Assembly (NCBI GenBank): GCA_016839245.1
Contig: JAEOUN010000076.1
Location: forward strand, 16,378-80,377
Source: Candidatus Thorarchaeota archaeon
GTDB taxonomy: Archaea > Asgardarchaeota > Thorarchaeia > Thorarchaeales > Thorarchaeaceae
Length of the DNA stretch: 64,000 nucleotides
Direction: 5' to 3'
Shown: one piece after another, positions 45,117 through 55,212 of the stretch
Layout: the number at the start of each line of letters is the position of its first letter
Position numbering within the stretch: the stretch's first letter is position 1
Position numbers and translations under genes: made by a program
The notes under the pieces: model-generated
What the model was told of the DNA's origin: nothing
The model's database searches: none
Seen by the model: the letters and a program-made list of their open reading frames with translations, nothing else

Positions 45117-47843
45117 TCATTTTGATTGGTTTTCTAGGATCGCAGCTTGAGCTGCAGCTAACCGAGCGATTGGCAATCGATAGGGAGAACATGAAACATA
45201 GTCAAGCCCTATCTCATGGAAAAACATAACTGAGCGAGGGTCTCCGCCATGTTCACCACAGACACCAAGCTTGATGTCTGGTCGAGTCTTTTTACCTCTC
45301 TCGATAGCAATCTCCATTAGTTGACCGACGCCACGTTTGTCGATGCTGACAAAAGGATCATTTCTCAAGATGTGTTTATCCAGATAATCTGGCAGGAATG
45401 AATCGATATCGTCTCTACTGAATCCAAATGACATTTGGGATAGATCATTTGTTCCAAAGGAAAAGAATTGAGCACTTTGCGCCATATCTCCTGCACGCAT
45501 GCAGGCACGTGGAATCTCAATCATAGTTCCATACATATATGGAATATCCAATCCTTGTTCATTCTTGACCTCATCATAAACTCTCTCAACAATAATTTGC
45601 ATTGTCTTTAGTTCAGCAGCACCTATTGTTACTGGTATCATGATTTCAAGATGGACTTTCTTGCCTTCCTTCAATAGTTCAGCTCCCGCCTCTAAGATTG
45701 CACGGACTTGCATCTCGTATATCTCAGGATATGTAATTCCAAGACGTACGCCACGATGACCCATCATAGGATTGTTTTCATGGATCTGTTCGCCGCGTCT
45801 GTGAACATCTTCAGCACTAATACCAAGCGCAACAGCTAGTTTCTCTTGCCCGAACTTACTCTGTGGAACGAATTCATGGAGTGGGGGGTCGAGCAATCTA
45901 ATGGTAACAGGAAGTCCATCCATCACTTCAAGTGTGTCTTTGATGTCTTGTTTAACATAGGGAGAGAGTTCCTTGAGTGCGTGTAATCTCTCAGCACGAG
46001 TATTACTTAGAATCATCTTGCGCAACAAAAAGAGTGGCTCATCTGATCCTTCTCCATAAAACATGTGTTCTGTACGGAAGAGACCGATACCTTCAGCACC
46101 AAAACCCAGAGCTACTTTGGCATCATGAGGTGTATCAGCATTTGCTCTTACTCCCAATTTGCGATATTTGTCGATAAGTCCCATGAATTCCTTCAATCTT
46201 GGATTTTCAGTAGCTTCAATCATGGGGAGTTCTCCAGCGTAGACAAGACCCTGTGTGCCATTGAGTGTAAGATAATCTCCCTCTTTGTACAGTTTTCCAC
46301 CAATTGTGACTATCTTCTCAAATGTGTTGATATCCAGACCACCAGCTCCAACAATACAACACTTACCCCATCCTCGGGTAACAAGAGCCGCATGGCTGGT
46401 CATTCCTCCACGAGCTGTGAGGACTGCATTAGCTGCACGCATCCCTTCAATATCTTCTGGCGAGGTCTCCTCACGAATTAGTACAACTGGCTTTCCTTTC
46501 TTGCTCCATTCGATAGCAACTTCAGAGGTAAAGACAATCTGACCGACTGCTCCTCCTGGGCCTGCTGGAAGCCCTCGAGTAATTGGAGTTGCTTCCTTCT
46601 CAGCCTTAGGATCAAGTATTGGATAAAGCAATTGACCCAGCTGTACTGGAGCTACTCGAAGAATTGCAGTTGGTTCATCGATAAATCCTGTATGAAACAT
46701 GTCCATTGCAATGTTCAAAGCGGCTGTTGCCGTCCGTTTTCCAACTCTGTGCTGGACCAAGAAAAGCTTGTTCTCTTGAATGGTGAATTCAAGGTCAACC
46801 ATATCTTTGGTATCTTTCTCCAGAGTATCACGAATCTCGACTAGTTCTTTGTAGAGTTCAGGCATTACTTCATGGAGAGTTGGAAGATTCTTACTTTGCT
46901 CATTTTTACTCTCGTTATTCAGTGCATTTGGTGTGCGAATACCTGCAACAACATCTTCGCCCTGAGCATTTATGAGGAATTCTCCATAGAATTTGTTTTC
47001 GCCTGTTGCTGGATTCCTTGAGAAAGCTACACCCGTTGCACTATTGTCCCCCATGTTACCAAAGACCATTGCTTGTACGGTACAAGCTGTGCCCCAATCA
47101 TCGGGTATGTTTTCTATACGTCTATATGCAACAGCACGAGCTCCTCCCCAGGACTTGAAGACTGCGCCAATTGCTCCCCAAAGCTGTTCATAGGGATCAT
47201 CTGGGAATTCTTTACCAAGAGTTTTCCTTACTGCATCTTTGAACTCATTACAGAGTTCTTTCAGTTGTACAACATTTAAGCAAGTATCAGTAAGGCAACC
47301 TGCCTTCTTCTTCTTAACCTCAAGGAGTCGCTCCATCTGTTGACGGATTCCATGTCCTTCTTCCGGCTCAATCCCTGCAGCTTTCTCCATCACGACATCG
47401 CTATACATCATAATGAGACGCCTGTATGAATCATAGACGAATCTTTCATTCTGTGTAGTTTCAATGAGTCCAGGTATCGTAGAGGTCGTTAGACCAACGT
47501 TAAGGACAGTCTCCATCATCCCGGGCATGGACTTTCTGGCTCCCGATCTTGCAGAAACAAGTAATGGATTCTTTGGATCACCAAATCTCTTTTCCATCAC
47601 TTCTTCGACAAATGAGAGTGCTCCTTTGATTTCAGTCTTAATCTCATCACTCAACCCGTCTGATTTGAGGTAGATATTACAGACCTCAGTAGAGATAGTA
47701 AAACCTGGAGGAACTGGAAGACCAAGAAGAGTTGCTCCAGCAAGTGATGCCCCTTTTCCTCCGAGGAGTTCCTTCATGCTGCCAGTACCATCAGCAGTGT
47801 TTGCTCCAAATCTAAATACATGTTTACCTTCAATATCTGTCAT
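45117..47843 (-). CDS. ppdK: Pyruvate, phosphate dikinase
   Basis: 908 residues, the normal length. It has the N-terminal ATP-grasp domain (starts 'FRFGANTADGTGSMKELLGGKGASLA'), the swivelling phospho-His domain with 'GGMTSHAALVTRGWGK' (His484), and the C-terminal PEP/pyruvate barrel with 'GVCGEHGGDP' (Cys862, proton donor). The reaction is reversible: pyruvate + ATP + Pi to PEP + AMP + PPi. In fermentative archaea it serves glycolysis or gluconeogenesis. AGGTGAG lies about 10 bases before the ATG. The gene ends in a clear terminator and is transcribed alone. The regulatory Thr two residues before the catalytic His is present (Thr482). Confidence 0.97.
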   Translation of the reverse strand: MTDIEGKHVFRFGANTADGTGSMKELLGGKGASLAGATLLGLPVPPGFTISTEVCNIYLKSDGLSDEIKTEIKGALSFVEEVMEKRFGDPKNPLLVSARSGARKSMPGMMETVLNVGLTTSTIPGLIETTQNERFVYDSYRRLIMMYSDVVMEKAAGIEPEEGHGIRQQMERLLEVKKKKAGCLTDTCLNVVQLKELCNEFKDAVRKTLGKEFPDDPYEQLWGAIGAVFKSWGGARAVAYRRIENIPDDWGTACTVQAMVFGNMGDNSATGVAFSRNPATGENKFYGEFLINAQGEDVVAGIRTPNALNNESKNEQSKNLPTLHEVMPELYKELVEIRDTLEKDTKDMVDLEFTIQENKLFLVQHRVGKRTATAALNIAMDMFHTGFIDEPTAILRVAPVQLGQLLYPILDPKAEKEATPITRGLPAGPGGAVGQIVFTSEVAIEWSKKGKPVVLIREETSPEDIEGMRAANAVLTARGGMTSHAALVTRGWGKCCIVGAGGLDINTFEKIVTIGGKLYKEGDYLTLNGTQGLVYAGELPMIEATENPRLKEFMGLIDKYRKLGVRANADTPHDAKVALGFGAEGIGLFRTEHMFYGEGSDEPLFLLRKMILSNTRAERLHALKELSPYVKQDIKDTLEVMDGLPVTIRLLDPPLHEFVPQSKFGQEKLAVALGISAEDVHRRGEQIHENNPMMGHRGVRLGITYPEIYEMQVRAILEAGAELLKEGKKVHLEIMIPVTIGAAELKTMQIIVERVYDEVKNEQGLDIPYMYGTMIEIPRACMRAGDMAQSAQFFSFGTNDLSQMSFGFSRDDIDSFLPDYLDKHILRNDPFVSIDKRGVGQLMEIAIERGKKTRPDIKLGVCGEHGGDPRSVMFFHEIGLDYVSCSPYRLPIARLAAAQAAILENQSK

Positions 47844-48115
47844 ATGATGTCAACTCACCTTGCTGACATTCGTGTAAAGTTACAATCACTTTCCGATTTA
47901 TCGGATAGACTTATGCGAATGATATGCAATAGTTTCTTACGGGGACAATAGAATCCCTGCGAATACTATAATTTACTTTCCATTTCCTTTATAATCTGTC
48001 TATTGTGACCTTACTTGGTATAGTATGTCACGCCGAAAGCCTTTTTCACGAATACACCCAACTAAAGGGTCATATCTATCATATATATTTAATATTTTAA
48101 CCAGAGGATTATAGC

Positions 48116-49582
48116 ATGATTGACCTGACAATGTATGAAGATCAACTTGCGAGAACAGTTGCACGTTGTAGAGAACGAAATATTGTAATTCCAACTTTCG
48201 AGCAGATGAAGGATCCAAGTAAGATACCTGAAAAAATCAAGAATGAGCTTGCCAATATAGAGCTCTGGGATGTTGTTCCTCAGAATTTGTTTAGAATCAC
48301 ATGGAAGAATGAACCTCGCAATAAAGGAGGTCTCTATAAGAAATTACCCAACTACATGGAGATTCCACCTGAGATTACTGGAGTTGAAGCACGAATTATC
48401 GCTCTAGTTGGAAAATGGTTTCCCACAGGTGCCCACAAAGTCGGTGCAACTTTTGGGTGTCTAGTTCCTCCTCTCGTAACAGGTCAATTTGATCCAACTT
48501 ACCATAAAGCAGTCTGGCCATCGACAGGGAACTACTGCAGAGGCGGCGCATATGATGCAACACTTCTTGCATGCGACAGCATAGCAATATTACCAGAAGA
48601 GATGAGTCAGGAACGTTTTGATTGGCTTAAGACTGTGGCTGGGGAGATCATAGCAACTCCAGGTTCTGAGAGCAATGTCAAAGAGATATACGACAAGGTT
48701 GCAGAACTTAAGGCTACTCGTGATAATGTCTTTGTCTTCAATCAATTCTCTGAGTTTGGCAATTATCTCTTTCACTATGATGTGACCGGTCATGCAATGG
48801 AAGAAGTCCTTGGCAATGAACTTGGGAATGATACGTATCGTGGTGTCTGCCTGACTACAGGTTCTGCAGGAACAATTGCCTGTGGCGATTATATGAAACA
48901 GATATACCCAACTTCTAAAATCGCCGCTGGAGAAGCTGTACAGTGTCCGACTCTGTGGTTGAATGGTTATGGTGCGCACCGAATTGAGGGAATTGGCGAT
49001 AAACACGTTCCATGGATTCACAATGTACGTAATACTGACATGATCATTGCTATCGATGATGTAGACACAATGAACCTCATCAGACTCTTCAATGAACCAG
49101 AGGGACGAAAATATCTCATAAATGACATCGGAGCTCCAGAGAAGATTGTTAGCCAGCTTAACCTCTTAGGAATCTCGAGTATTGCTAATCTTTTGATGTG
49201 TATCAAGTTTGCAAAGTATTATGAACTTACAAAGAATGATGTTGTCCTAACAGTGTTTACCGACTCAATGGATATGTATCAATCTCGCTTAAGAGAAGCA
49301 CGAGTCAAATATGGTTCATACTCGATCTTGGACAGTGTAAAGGACTACAATAGGCATCTTTTTGCTCAAAAGACTGATGCGTTAATAGAGTTAACCCACT
49401 ATGATAGGAAACGGGTTCATCACCTCAAATACTTCACTTGGATCGAACAACAAGGAATGAAGCTTGATGAACTAAATGCACAATGGTACGATTATCCAGA
49501 TTATTGGGAACGCATTCAGCAATTGACACCTAAAATTGACAAACTAATCACTGAGTTTAATGAGCGTGTAGGATTGGTCTGA
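48116..49582 (+). CDS. PLP-dependent fold-type II enzyme, unknown substrate
   Basis: 488 residues. The Schiff-base lysine is in 'WFPTGAHKVGATFG' (Lys108), similar to the TrpB and cysteine-synthase type 'H-K' or 'S-x-K' site; 'PSTGNYCRGGAYDA' is the substrate-carboxylate loop, and 'LTTGSAGTIACGDY' is the likely phosphate-binding Gly-rich loop. The family is usually annotated as a PLP-dependent beta-subunit-like protein; its reaction is not known to me. Longer than cysteine synthase (about 310) and without an ACT or CBS domain. AGAGGA lies about 8 bases upstream of the ATG. Divergent from PPDK. Confidence 0.82.
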   Translation: MIDLTMYEDQLARTVARCRERNIVIPTFEQMKDPSKIPEKIKNELANIELWDVVPQNLFRITWKNEPRNKGGLYKKLPNYMEIPPEITGVEARIIALVGKWFPTGAHKVGATFGCLVPPLVTGQFDPTYHKAVWPSTGNYCRGGAYDATLLACDSIAILPEEMSQERFDWLKTVAGEIIATPGSESNVKEIYDKVAELKATRDNVFVFNQFSEFGNYLFHYDVTGHAMEEVLGNELGNDTYRGVCLTTGSAGTIACGDYMKQIYPTSKIAAGEAVQCPTLWLNGYGAHRIEGIGDKHVPWIHNVRNTDMIIAIDDVDTMNLIRLFNEPEGRKYLINDIGAPEKIVSQLNLLGISSIANLLMCIKFAKYYELTKNDVVLTVFTDSMDMYQSRLREARVKYGSYSILDSVKDYNRHLFAQKTDALIELTHYDRKRVHHLKYFTWIEQQGMKLDELNAQWYDYPDYWERIQQLTPKIDKLITEFNERVGLV

Positions 49583-49828
49583 TCTATTAAATCAGAATAA
49601 TTTGGTTGACGCGACGGTTTACAAAGCTAGTCGTGTGTAATCCTCCTAGTTAAACCATTCGCCAACAGTGGAATATATATGACACACATTTGTTAAAATA
49701 TAATTTCTAGTAAAAAAAGGTGGGCTCGAAAAACAAGATGGCATGCTAGTCATTTGTCTAGCTACCACCAAGCTCAGTATCTAATGGAAATGTAAGATAC
49801 TTAACATATTACTCTTGGAGGATTTCTT

Positions 49829-52800
49829 ATGAGGAGGTACACGATGGCTTTACTCCTAATACTAGGAATTGTGCTATTGTGTATGCCAGTTTACATAAAC
49901 CAGAGTTCACCCTCAGTTATTATTCAACGGGAAAAAGCACTAATAATTACTCAAGAACTACATGAATATTCTGGAGTCACTGAAAGAAAAGAGGGCATTT
50001 TGGATCCTGTTTTAATCGAACATACAGGTCGTCCCTCTGTTTCACAAATTTATTCTACTGCCCGAACAGATACTACAAAATACCCACAGTCAGAAACTCA
50101 ACTTACATCGGGTGATGCTGAAAATCTGTATTCTGCGCATTGTGCTGGCGGATATTTTCTTGTAGGTGATGCAGGATTCACTGATTTTGGTACTCCGGAA
50201 GGCACAATCTCGCTTTGGATAAAATGGGATGATATTGCCCCAAATGGTCGCTTTTGGGGGCAAGAAGCGGACTTTGAAACACGATGGTCAAATGGACGTC
50301 TCATTCTAGATTGGGGCAACGACAACACGTTTTCAGGCATAAAAAACACATGGCTTACTGATAAGTGGTATTTTATTGCAATATCATGGAATCAAAACAC
50401 AAATTCTCTCATAATATATTGGGGTGATGAAAATAATCTACCAATAGTAGATCGATCCACATCAACTTGGATAGGCTCTGTTTTGGGTTTACTTGATGAG
50501 AATAATATCATGTGTTCCAGAGGTTATAGCTCAGGAATTGTAAATGGATATGTTGATGACTTTCGTTATTATTCTGTTCAGAGAAACTTTGAAGATATAC
50601 AGGCAGACTACAATACTCCGCTTATCGGGAATGAAGAATTTCTTGAACATTATTACAACTTTGAGAATGGTCTTGATGATGATGCCGGTGATAGTGATTT
50701 AATTCAAAATGGAAATACACTCTTTAGTGAAGACACGTTCTATAGGTTTTGTGGCTGGAGAGGTGAGCAATTAAATGTCAGAATACGTAATTTACGGCAA
50801 CTATTTGCACTAAATGGTTCATATGATACAGGATATCCGGGTACTAATGAGAATCCATTTTGGAATGAAGGTGAAGATGGTATATACTATGCTGAAGGGT
50901 GGCGAGCTCGATATGAGAAAGATCCCAATGATTCACGACAAAGAACATCTTACTCAATAACTGATCCGAGATATACATCAATAGAAAATGAAGGGTATGA
51001 GGATGGCTCTTCCCCTGATGCCTATAGACACTATAATAACACAGTGATATATTGGTATCAATTGATAGAAAACTATCAACATGTTGAGATATTTAAATTC
51101 AGTATGAATTACCTTTACCAGAGAGGTCCAATAGGGACAAATTATGCTGACAATTTTGAATTTTGTTTTGAAGTATTAAGTGGCACTTCACTTCTTTGGA
51201 ATTGGTCTATCGATCCTACAAATATATCTCAAAGAGGAGTTTGGTTCTCAGTGGATCCGATTACTTTAGAGATATCAAATGCTCCAACCGTCTTTGAAGT
51301 CCGAATAGTTCTAAAAGTAAATACTGCTTCATCATATATTGAAATTTCAGAATCAGATCCTGATTTGGATGGCGATCCTGCAAATGCGAGGTATCTTACG
51401 TTTCAAATTGATGATCTGTCATTTGTAGCCTCTGATCCTCCAAGTTTTGAGAATGTTGAACTGGCAATCACTGTATCACCACTAGAAACAACTTTTATTC
51501 AAGGAATTGATGGGACAGGAACCATATCATTAGAGTATAGGTATTGGGAGCAATCAGTAATTTCCTTTAGTTTTTCTTCAAATACAACAATATCATTTGA
51601 GTACTTGGTTAAAATTACAAAAATGACAAAACAGAGTAATTCTACTTTTTCGCTAAATCTTGATAATATTGGAACTCTTTTCAAAGCTAACCTAAATCTT
51701 GGTGTCGAGTTATCCTTCTACACTTATATTCAATCCTATCCGGGAATTAGTGATCTTGGTTTCATTGTTCATTATCCTAAAGACTGGCAAGATCCTGTGG
51801 TTGAGGACCCTTTTGGTCAGGATATTACAGCAGAGACTTGTGTTCTCCAAGGCGTTCTTGAGATTCCTTCTGGGCTCGCAGATACTGTAGGGTGGTGGAA
51901 AGTTCAACTAACAGGTGTCAACTATATATCATCAATAATCAATGAACAGCGTACTGATCAATATTCACATTGGATAGAGTCATCAATATTAAGAAACGGT
52001 GAACAAATGAGAAGTATTGCCACTCTTAGTGATGGTATACCTACAACAATCGATATTTTGGATGCCACATTCTCATGGTTCACGCCTGTTGGTGATTTAT
52101 GGTATTCAATCAATGTAAGTAGTCGTAACAGTACATTTATCGCAAGTCCGGCTGTAATATTTAGTTCCACAAATTCATCAATCGGTACTTGGTTGATTAC
52201 GGTTTATTGGATTAATGGGACAGAAGTTGCATATGGTTCAAGCTCATTCGATATATATCATCGACTGACTATTTTTCCAAAGACTCCATCTATTGAAATT
52301 GAATCTGGTGAAGAATTTACTGCAGCTGTCTTTCTCTATGACCAAGATACTGGTATTGCTATTCTAAGCGGTGCAAGTGTGAATGGCAACTGGTCAACAG
52401 AGAATATCCAATTTAATCCAAATTTGGCAAAAGGCTGGTATGAAGCTGATTTTAACTCGTCATTCATAGGGACCGGCGATTTTGTTATTTTAGTAACCGT
52501 TGAATTACCATATTATGACTTGGATTATTGTACAATAAATCTCAGGATTCCTGTGGCTGAATCTCTATATATGATAACTCTCCGCGCAAGCATTCTTGGA
52601 GCAGTCGTTGTAATAATTGCTTTTTGTATTATGACCGTTAGTCAAAGACTCTATACGATGTACACTACAACAAGGCAGTTTAGACTTTTCGCACTAAAGG
52701 GAAGATTAGAAGATGCCAAGAATCTCATCGGCCTTTTAGTTATTCATCGTTCGATAGGTCTTCCAATCTATTCAAAAATTATCAAAGGTGGATTTCAAGA

Positions 52801-53341
52801 ATCTCTTCTTAGCTCTTTCATATCTGCCCTTTCTCAGTTTCGCGCAGAGTTTTCTTGGGATGAACCAAAATGGACTGCATTACCAGTGACTGAGGTCATT
52901 ACCGTTGTTCTTACAGATTCTCTTATCTGCGCCATGATCACGGTGGAAGGGTCATCTTCTAATCAAAAAACGCAGCTTGAATTATTTGGAAGAGAACTTG
53001 GAAATCTTTACGACCAGGATGACGATACCATTAAGAAAATGACATATCAAAGAGAATTATCCAATTCCTTGGATTCAAGTTTTGATACCTATTTTGATTG
53101 GCCTTTGCTTAGAAGATATATTGGGATAAAAGATGATTTGCCAAAGAAATTGTTACCAGTCAAGAACATTCTAGAGAAAATGCATGTTGAAAAAGGCGTT
53201 ACAGTTGACGCCCTCATTAAAGATATGCTATTGGCTGGGTATAAGGAACGAAGAGTCTATGAAATAATTCTTGAAGCAGTAGATGGATCTTATCTTATTC
53301 CTGTTGAGCAAGAAGACTCAACTTCAAGTACTATTGAGTAA
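49829..53341 (+). CDS. Receptor-like protein: LamG-type outside, one membrane helix, longin-like cytoplasmic domain
   Basis: 1170 residues. Signal peptide (about 1-24). Residues about 100-285 read as a LamG/concanavalin-type jelly roll ('GTISLWIKWDDI', 'KWYFIAISWN', 'GYVDDFRYYSV'). Further beta-rich parts follow, including a probable Ig-like domain at about 820-905. A single helix (about 913-935) crosses the membrane. The cytoplasmic part has a domain at about 966-1080 ('LLVIHRSIGLPIYSKII', 'LLSSFISALSQFRAEF') that looks like a longin/roadblock-type alpha/beta fold, and a small helical region near the end (about 1110-1155). GGAGG (49816-49820) sits 7 bases before ATG 49829. The LRR gene follows directly. 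The layout suggests a sensor; ligand and partner are unknown. Confidence 0.75.
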   Translation: MRRYTMALLLILGIVLLCMPVYINQSSPSVIIQREKALIITQELHEYSGVTERKEGILDPVLIEHTGRPSVSQIYSTARTDTTKYPQSETQLTSGDAENLYSAHCAGGYFLVGDAGFTDFGTPEGTISLWIKWDDIAPNGRFWGQEADFETRWSNGRLILDWGNDNTFSGIKNTWLTDKWYFIAISWNQNTNSLIIYWGDENNLPIVDRSTSTWIGSVLGLLDENNIMCSRGYSSGIVNGYVDDFRYYSVQRNFEDIQADYNTPLIGNEEFLEHYYNFENGLDDDAGDSDLIQNGNTLFSEDTFYRFCGWRGEQLNVRIRNLRQLFALNGSYDTGYPGTNENPFWNEGEDGIYYAEGWRARYEKDPNDSRQRTSYSITDPRYTSIENEGYEDGSSPDAYRHYNNTVIYWYQLIENYQHVEIFKFSMNYLYQRGPIGTNYADNFEFCFEVLSGTSLLWNWSIDPTNISQRGVWFSVDPITLEISNAPTVFEVRIVLKVNTASSYIEISESDPDLDGDPANARYLTFQIDDLSFVASDPPSFENVELAITVSPLETTFIQGIDGTGTISLEYRYWEQSVISFSFSSNTTISFEYLVKITKMTKQSNSTFSLNLDNIGTLFKANLNLGVELSFYTYIQSYPGISDLGFIVHYPKDWQDPVVEDPFGQDITAETCVLQGVLEIPSGLADTVGWWKVQLTGVNYISSIINEQRTDQYSHWIESSILRNGEQMRSIATLSDGIPTTIDILDATFSWFTPVGDLWYSINVSSRNSTFIASPAVIFSSTNSSIGTWLITVYWINGTEVAYGSSSFDIYHRLTIFPKTPSIEIESGEEFTAAVFLYDQDTGIAILSGASVNGNWSTENIQFNPNLAKGWYEADFNSSFIGTGDFVILVTVELPYYDLDYCTINLRIPVAESLYMITLRASILGAVVVIIAFCIMTVSQRLYTMYTTTRQFRLFALKGRLEDAKNLIGLLVIHRSIGLPIYSKIIKGGFQESLLSSFISALSQFRAEFSWDEPKWTALPVTEVITVVLTDSLICAMITVEGSSSNQKTQLELFGRELGNLYDQDDDTIKKMTYQRELSNSLDSSFDTYFDWPLLRRYIGIKDDLPKKLLPVKNILEKMHVEKGVTVDALIKDMLLAGYKERRVYEIILEAVDGSYLIPVEQEDSTSSTIE

Positions 53342-53400
53342 TCTTGCTTTGGACAAGAGTTCCCATAGACTACAATTTATCAAGTACTGCGGAAAATCAA

Positions 53401-54540
53401 ATGTTGGTCGAGATATGGATGGATGAAATTACTATTCGCTATTGGAGTCCACACGGGCGGCAGGAAGAAACGAAATTTCATAGTGGCCATTCCAAGATTG
53501 ATTTAGTAATGCGTGCGGCAAAAGAGGTTGACTTGACAGATTTGCAGGAATGCAACAAGTTAGAATTCTTGGACTTGTCAAATAATATGCTTGAATCACT
53601 TGATCTCTCTCCTCTTTCCAACTGCTCAACCTTAAAGGAGATTAATCTAAGAAATAACCATCTCACACAAATCGACCTATGGCCATTGTTCAACTCTCAA
53701 TCGCTTAGATTGCTTGACTTATCTGAAAATCGACTTCATCAGATTAATCTCTCTCCAGTTTTTTTAAAGTCAAAGGTCAAAGCAGATTCCTTTACTGTCA
53801 TACAAGCCGATTGTATGCTTAGATATGTGTATACTCAAAAGGAACTATCAGAAAAATTTCACTTGATTAGACCTGATGGAGCACCTTGGCCTGCAGTTCC
53901 TGTAATCATTTGGACTGACCACAAGGCAATAAGTAAGGATATTGACTGGGGCATGATGAAACAAAGAATTGTCCAGATAATTGAATCGGTGCCAAAGCAA
54001 AAATGGTTCAGTTTTCAGCGGGGATTGCTTCAAAGTCTTGGTATGTCAGAATTGAGTGGATACGATAATAATCCACTTGATCTAATTGATATGATAGATA
54101 ATGAAATGCCATACCCTGAAGCAAGGAATGCAATCTATGATAGGGTACTTGATTTACTTCAAAATCAACTTGAAAATGATGGTCCTACTCTCTTCCTGGA
54201 TATTGAGAATATGAAGAAAACTAGAGCATCCAAATTAATTCCAGTAATCATAGAGCTAAGAAAAAGAGAGATAGAGAGCACAGTTGTCCAAATTAAAGGT
54301 AGCAGAATATTCTTGAGACCCCTCTGGTTAACTCATTATGGGTTCACCATCCTACATGCCATGGGTATGGGCTTGACTACGGATAGTGAGGGTCTAGAAA
54401 GAATTGAAAGAAGTTTTTCAAAACTCGATTTAACTTTAAAATTAAAAAAAGTGAAAGTCGTTCAACCATCATATTCAGGAAAGGGATCGCTTGGGCTTCA
54501 AGGGCATTTGTTTAATCTCATTAGAGGAATGTACGATTAA
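53401..54540 (+). CDS. Leucine-rich repeat protein
   Basis: 379 residues from ATG 53401; a TTG at 53344 would leave 2 bp after the receptor-like gene and give 398 residues, so the start is uncertain. No signal peptide, so cytoplasmic. Residues about 40-135 hold four short leucine-rich repeats of the form 'LEFLDLSNNMLESLDLSPL', 'LKEINLRNNHLTQIDLWPL' and 'LRLLDLSENRLHQINLSPV'. This repeat type, with the extra 'DLSPL', is one I associate with Asgard archaea. The 240-residue C-terminal part is alpha/beta and unassigned. Its place right after the receptor-like gene suggests it works with the cytoplasmic domain of that protein (inference). Confidence 0.8.
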   Translation: MLVEIWMDEITIRYWSPHGRQEETKFHSGHSKIDLVMRAAKEVDLTDLQECNKLEFLDLSNNMLESLDLSPLSNCSTLKEINLRNNHLTQIDLWPLFNSQSLRLLDLSENRLHQINLSPVFLKSKVKADSFTVIQADCMLRYVYTQKELSEKFHLIRPDGAPWPAVPVIIWTDHKAISKDIDWGMMKQRIVQIIESVPKQKWFSFQRGLLQSLGMSELSGYDNNPLDLIDMIDNEMPYPEARNAIYDRVLDLLQNQLENDGPTLFLDIENMKKTRASKLIPVIIELRKREIESTVVQIKGSRIFLRPLWLTHYGFTILHAMGMGLTTDSEGLERIERSFSKLDLTLKLKKVKVVQPSYSGKGSLGLQGHLFNLIRGMYD

Positions 54541-54612
54541 ATACAATTACTCTCTTCGATATCTTAATTTTGTTTATCTAAAACACTATCTGAGTCTTGG
54601 AGTGCTTAGAGC

Positions 54613-55206
54613 TTGACACATAAAATTCTCTTTAAGGATCCAATTGTACGAGTGAAAATTGGAATGATGAGGTTTCCAAAAAGCTGCCCAGTCTGTGGTG
54701 CTCCAGCTACAGCATCAACATGGATTACAACAATACCTCAACGAAAACAATGGTTGCGTTCTCATTTACATCCAGGATTTGCTGCTTCTGAGCGCCGAAA
54801 ACTTGGTCTGACCTTAGAAGAAAAAAAGAGCTTCCATGTGCACGTATGCGAAGACCACGATTATACTGATAGTGGTGAGTGGCGATTTCGGAGTCTAGCT
54901 ATTATATTGATTTCAATAATAATTTGCTTGTCTGTTTTCATTTTTATCTTTAATATCAGTAGTGTGTTGAATGGGTATGGTATCAGTCCTTTTATTCGAT
55001 CCTTCATTTTGGTTTCAATTGTTTCAATCATAATTGGACACTATGCATTCAAACCTAATGCATTAGAAAGCGCGTTTCAAATAATTGGATTTGATTTTGA
55101 CATTCAATATGTTTGGCTTAATTTGAAGAATGATTCTTATCGAAAAAAATTCTTGGAAGAAAATCAAATGAATGCTGAACTTGTCAATTGGATTATCAAA
55201 GTTTAG
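54613..55206 (+). CDS. Small two-helix membrane protein with N-terminal zinc-binding motif
   Basis: 197 residues from TTG 54613. An N-terminal domain carries Cys25-x2-Cys28 and, about 47 residues later, a His/Cys-rich patch (His75, His77, Cys79, His82), a likely zinc site. Two membrane helices follow (about 95-115 and 127-147), then a C-terminal domain of about 45 residues. I do not recognise the family. It lies 72 bp after the LRR gene on the same strand and is the last gene before a convergent acyl-CoA synthetase gene, so it is probably the third gene of the receptor cluster. Confidence 0.65.
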   Translation: MTHKILFKDPIVRVKIGMMRFPKSCPVCGAPATASTWITTIPQRKQWLRSHLHPGFAASERRKLGLTLEEKKSFHVHVCEDHDYTDSGEWRFRSLAIILISIIICLSVFIFIFNISSVLNGYGISPFIRSFILVSIVSIIIGHYAFKPNALESAFQIIGFDFDIQYVWLNLKNDSYRKKFLEENQMNAELVNWIIKV

Positions 55207-55212
55207 AGATGA

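Noticed and set aside
46065..46481. 138-residue open frame opposite the PPDK gene
   Set aside because: It lies wholly antisense to a certain conserved gene and its composition is that of a shadow frame.
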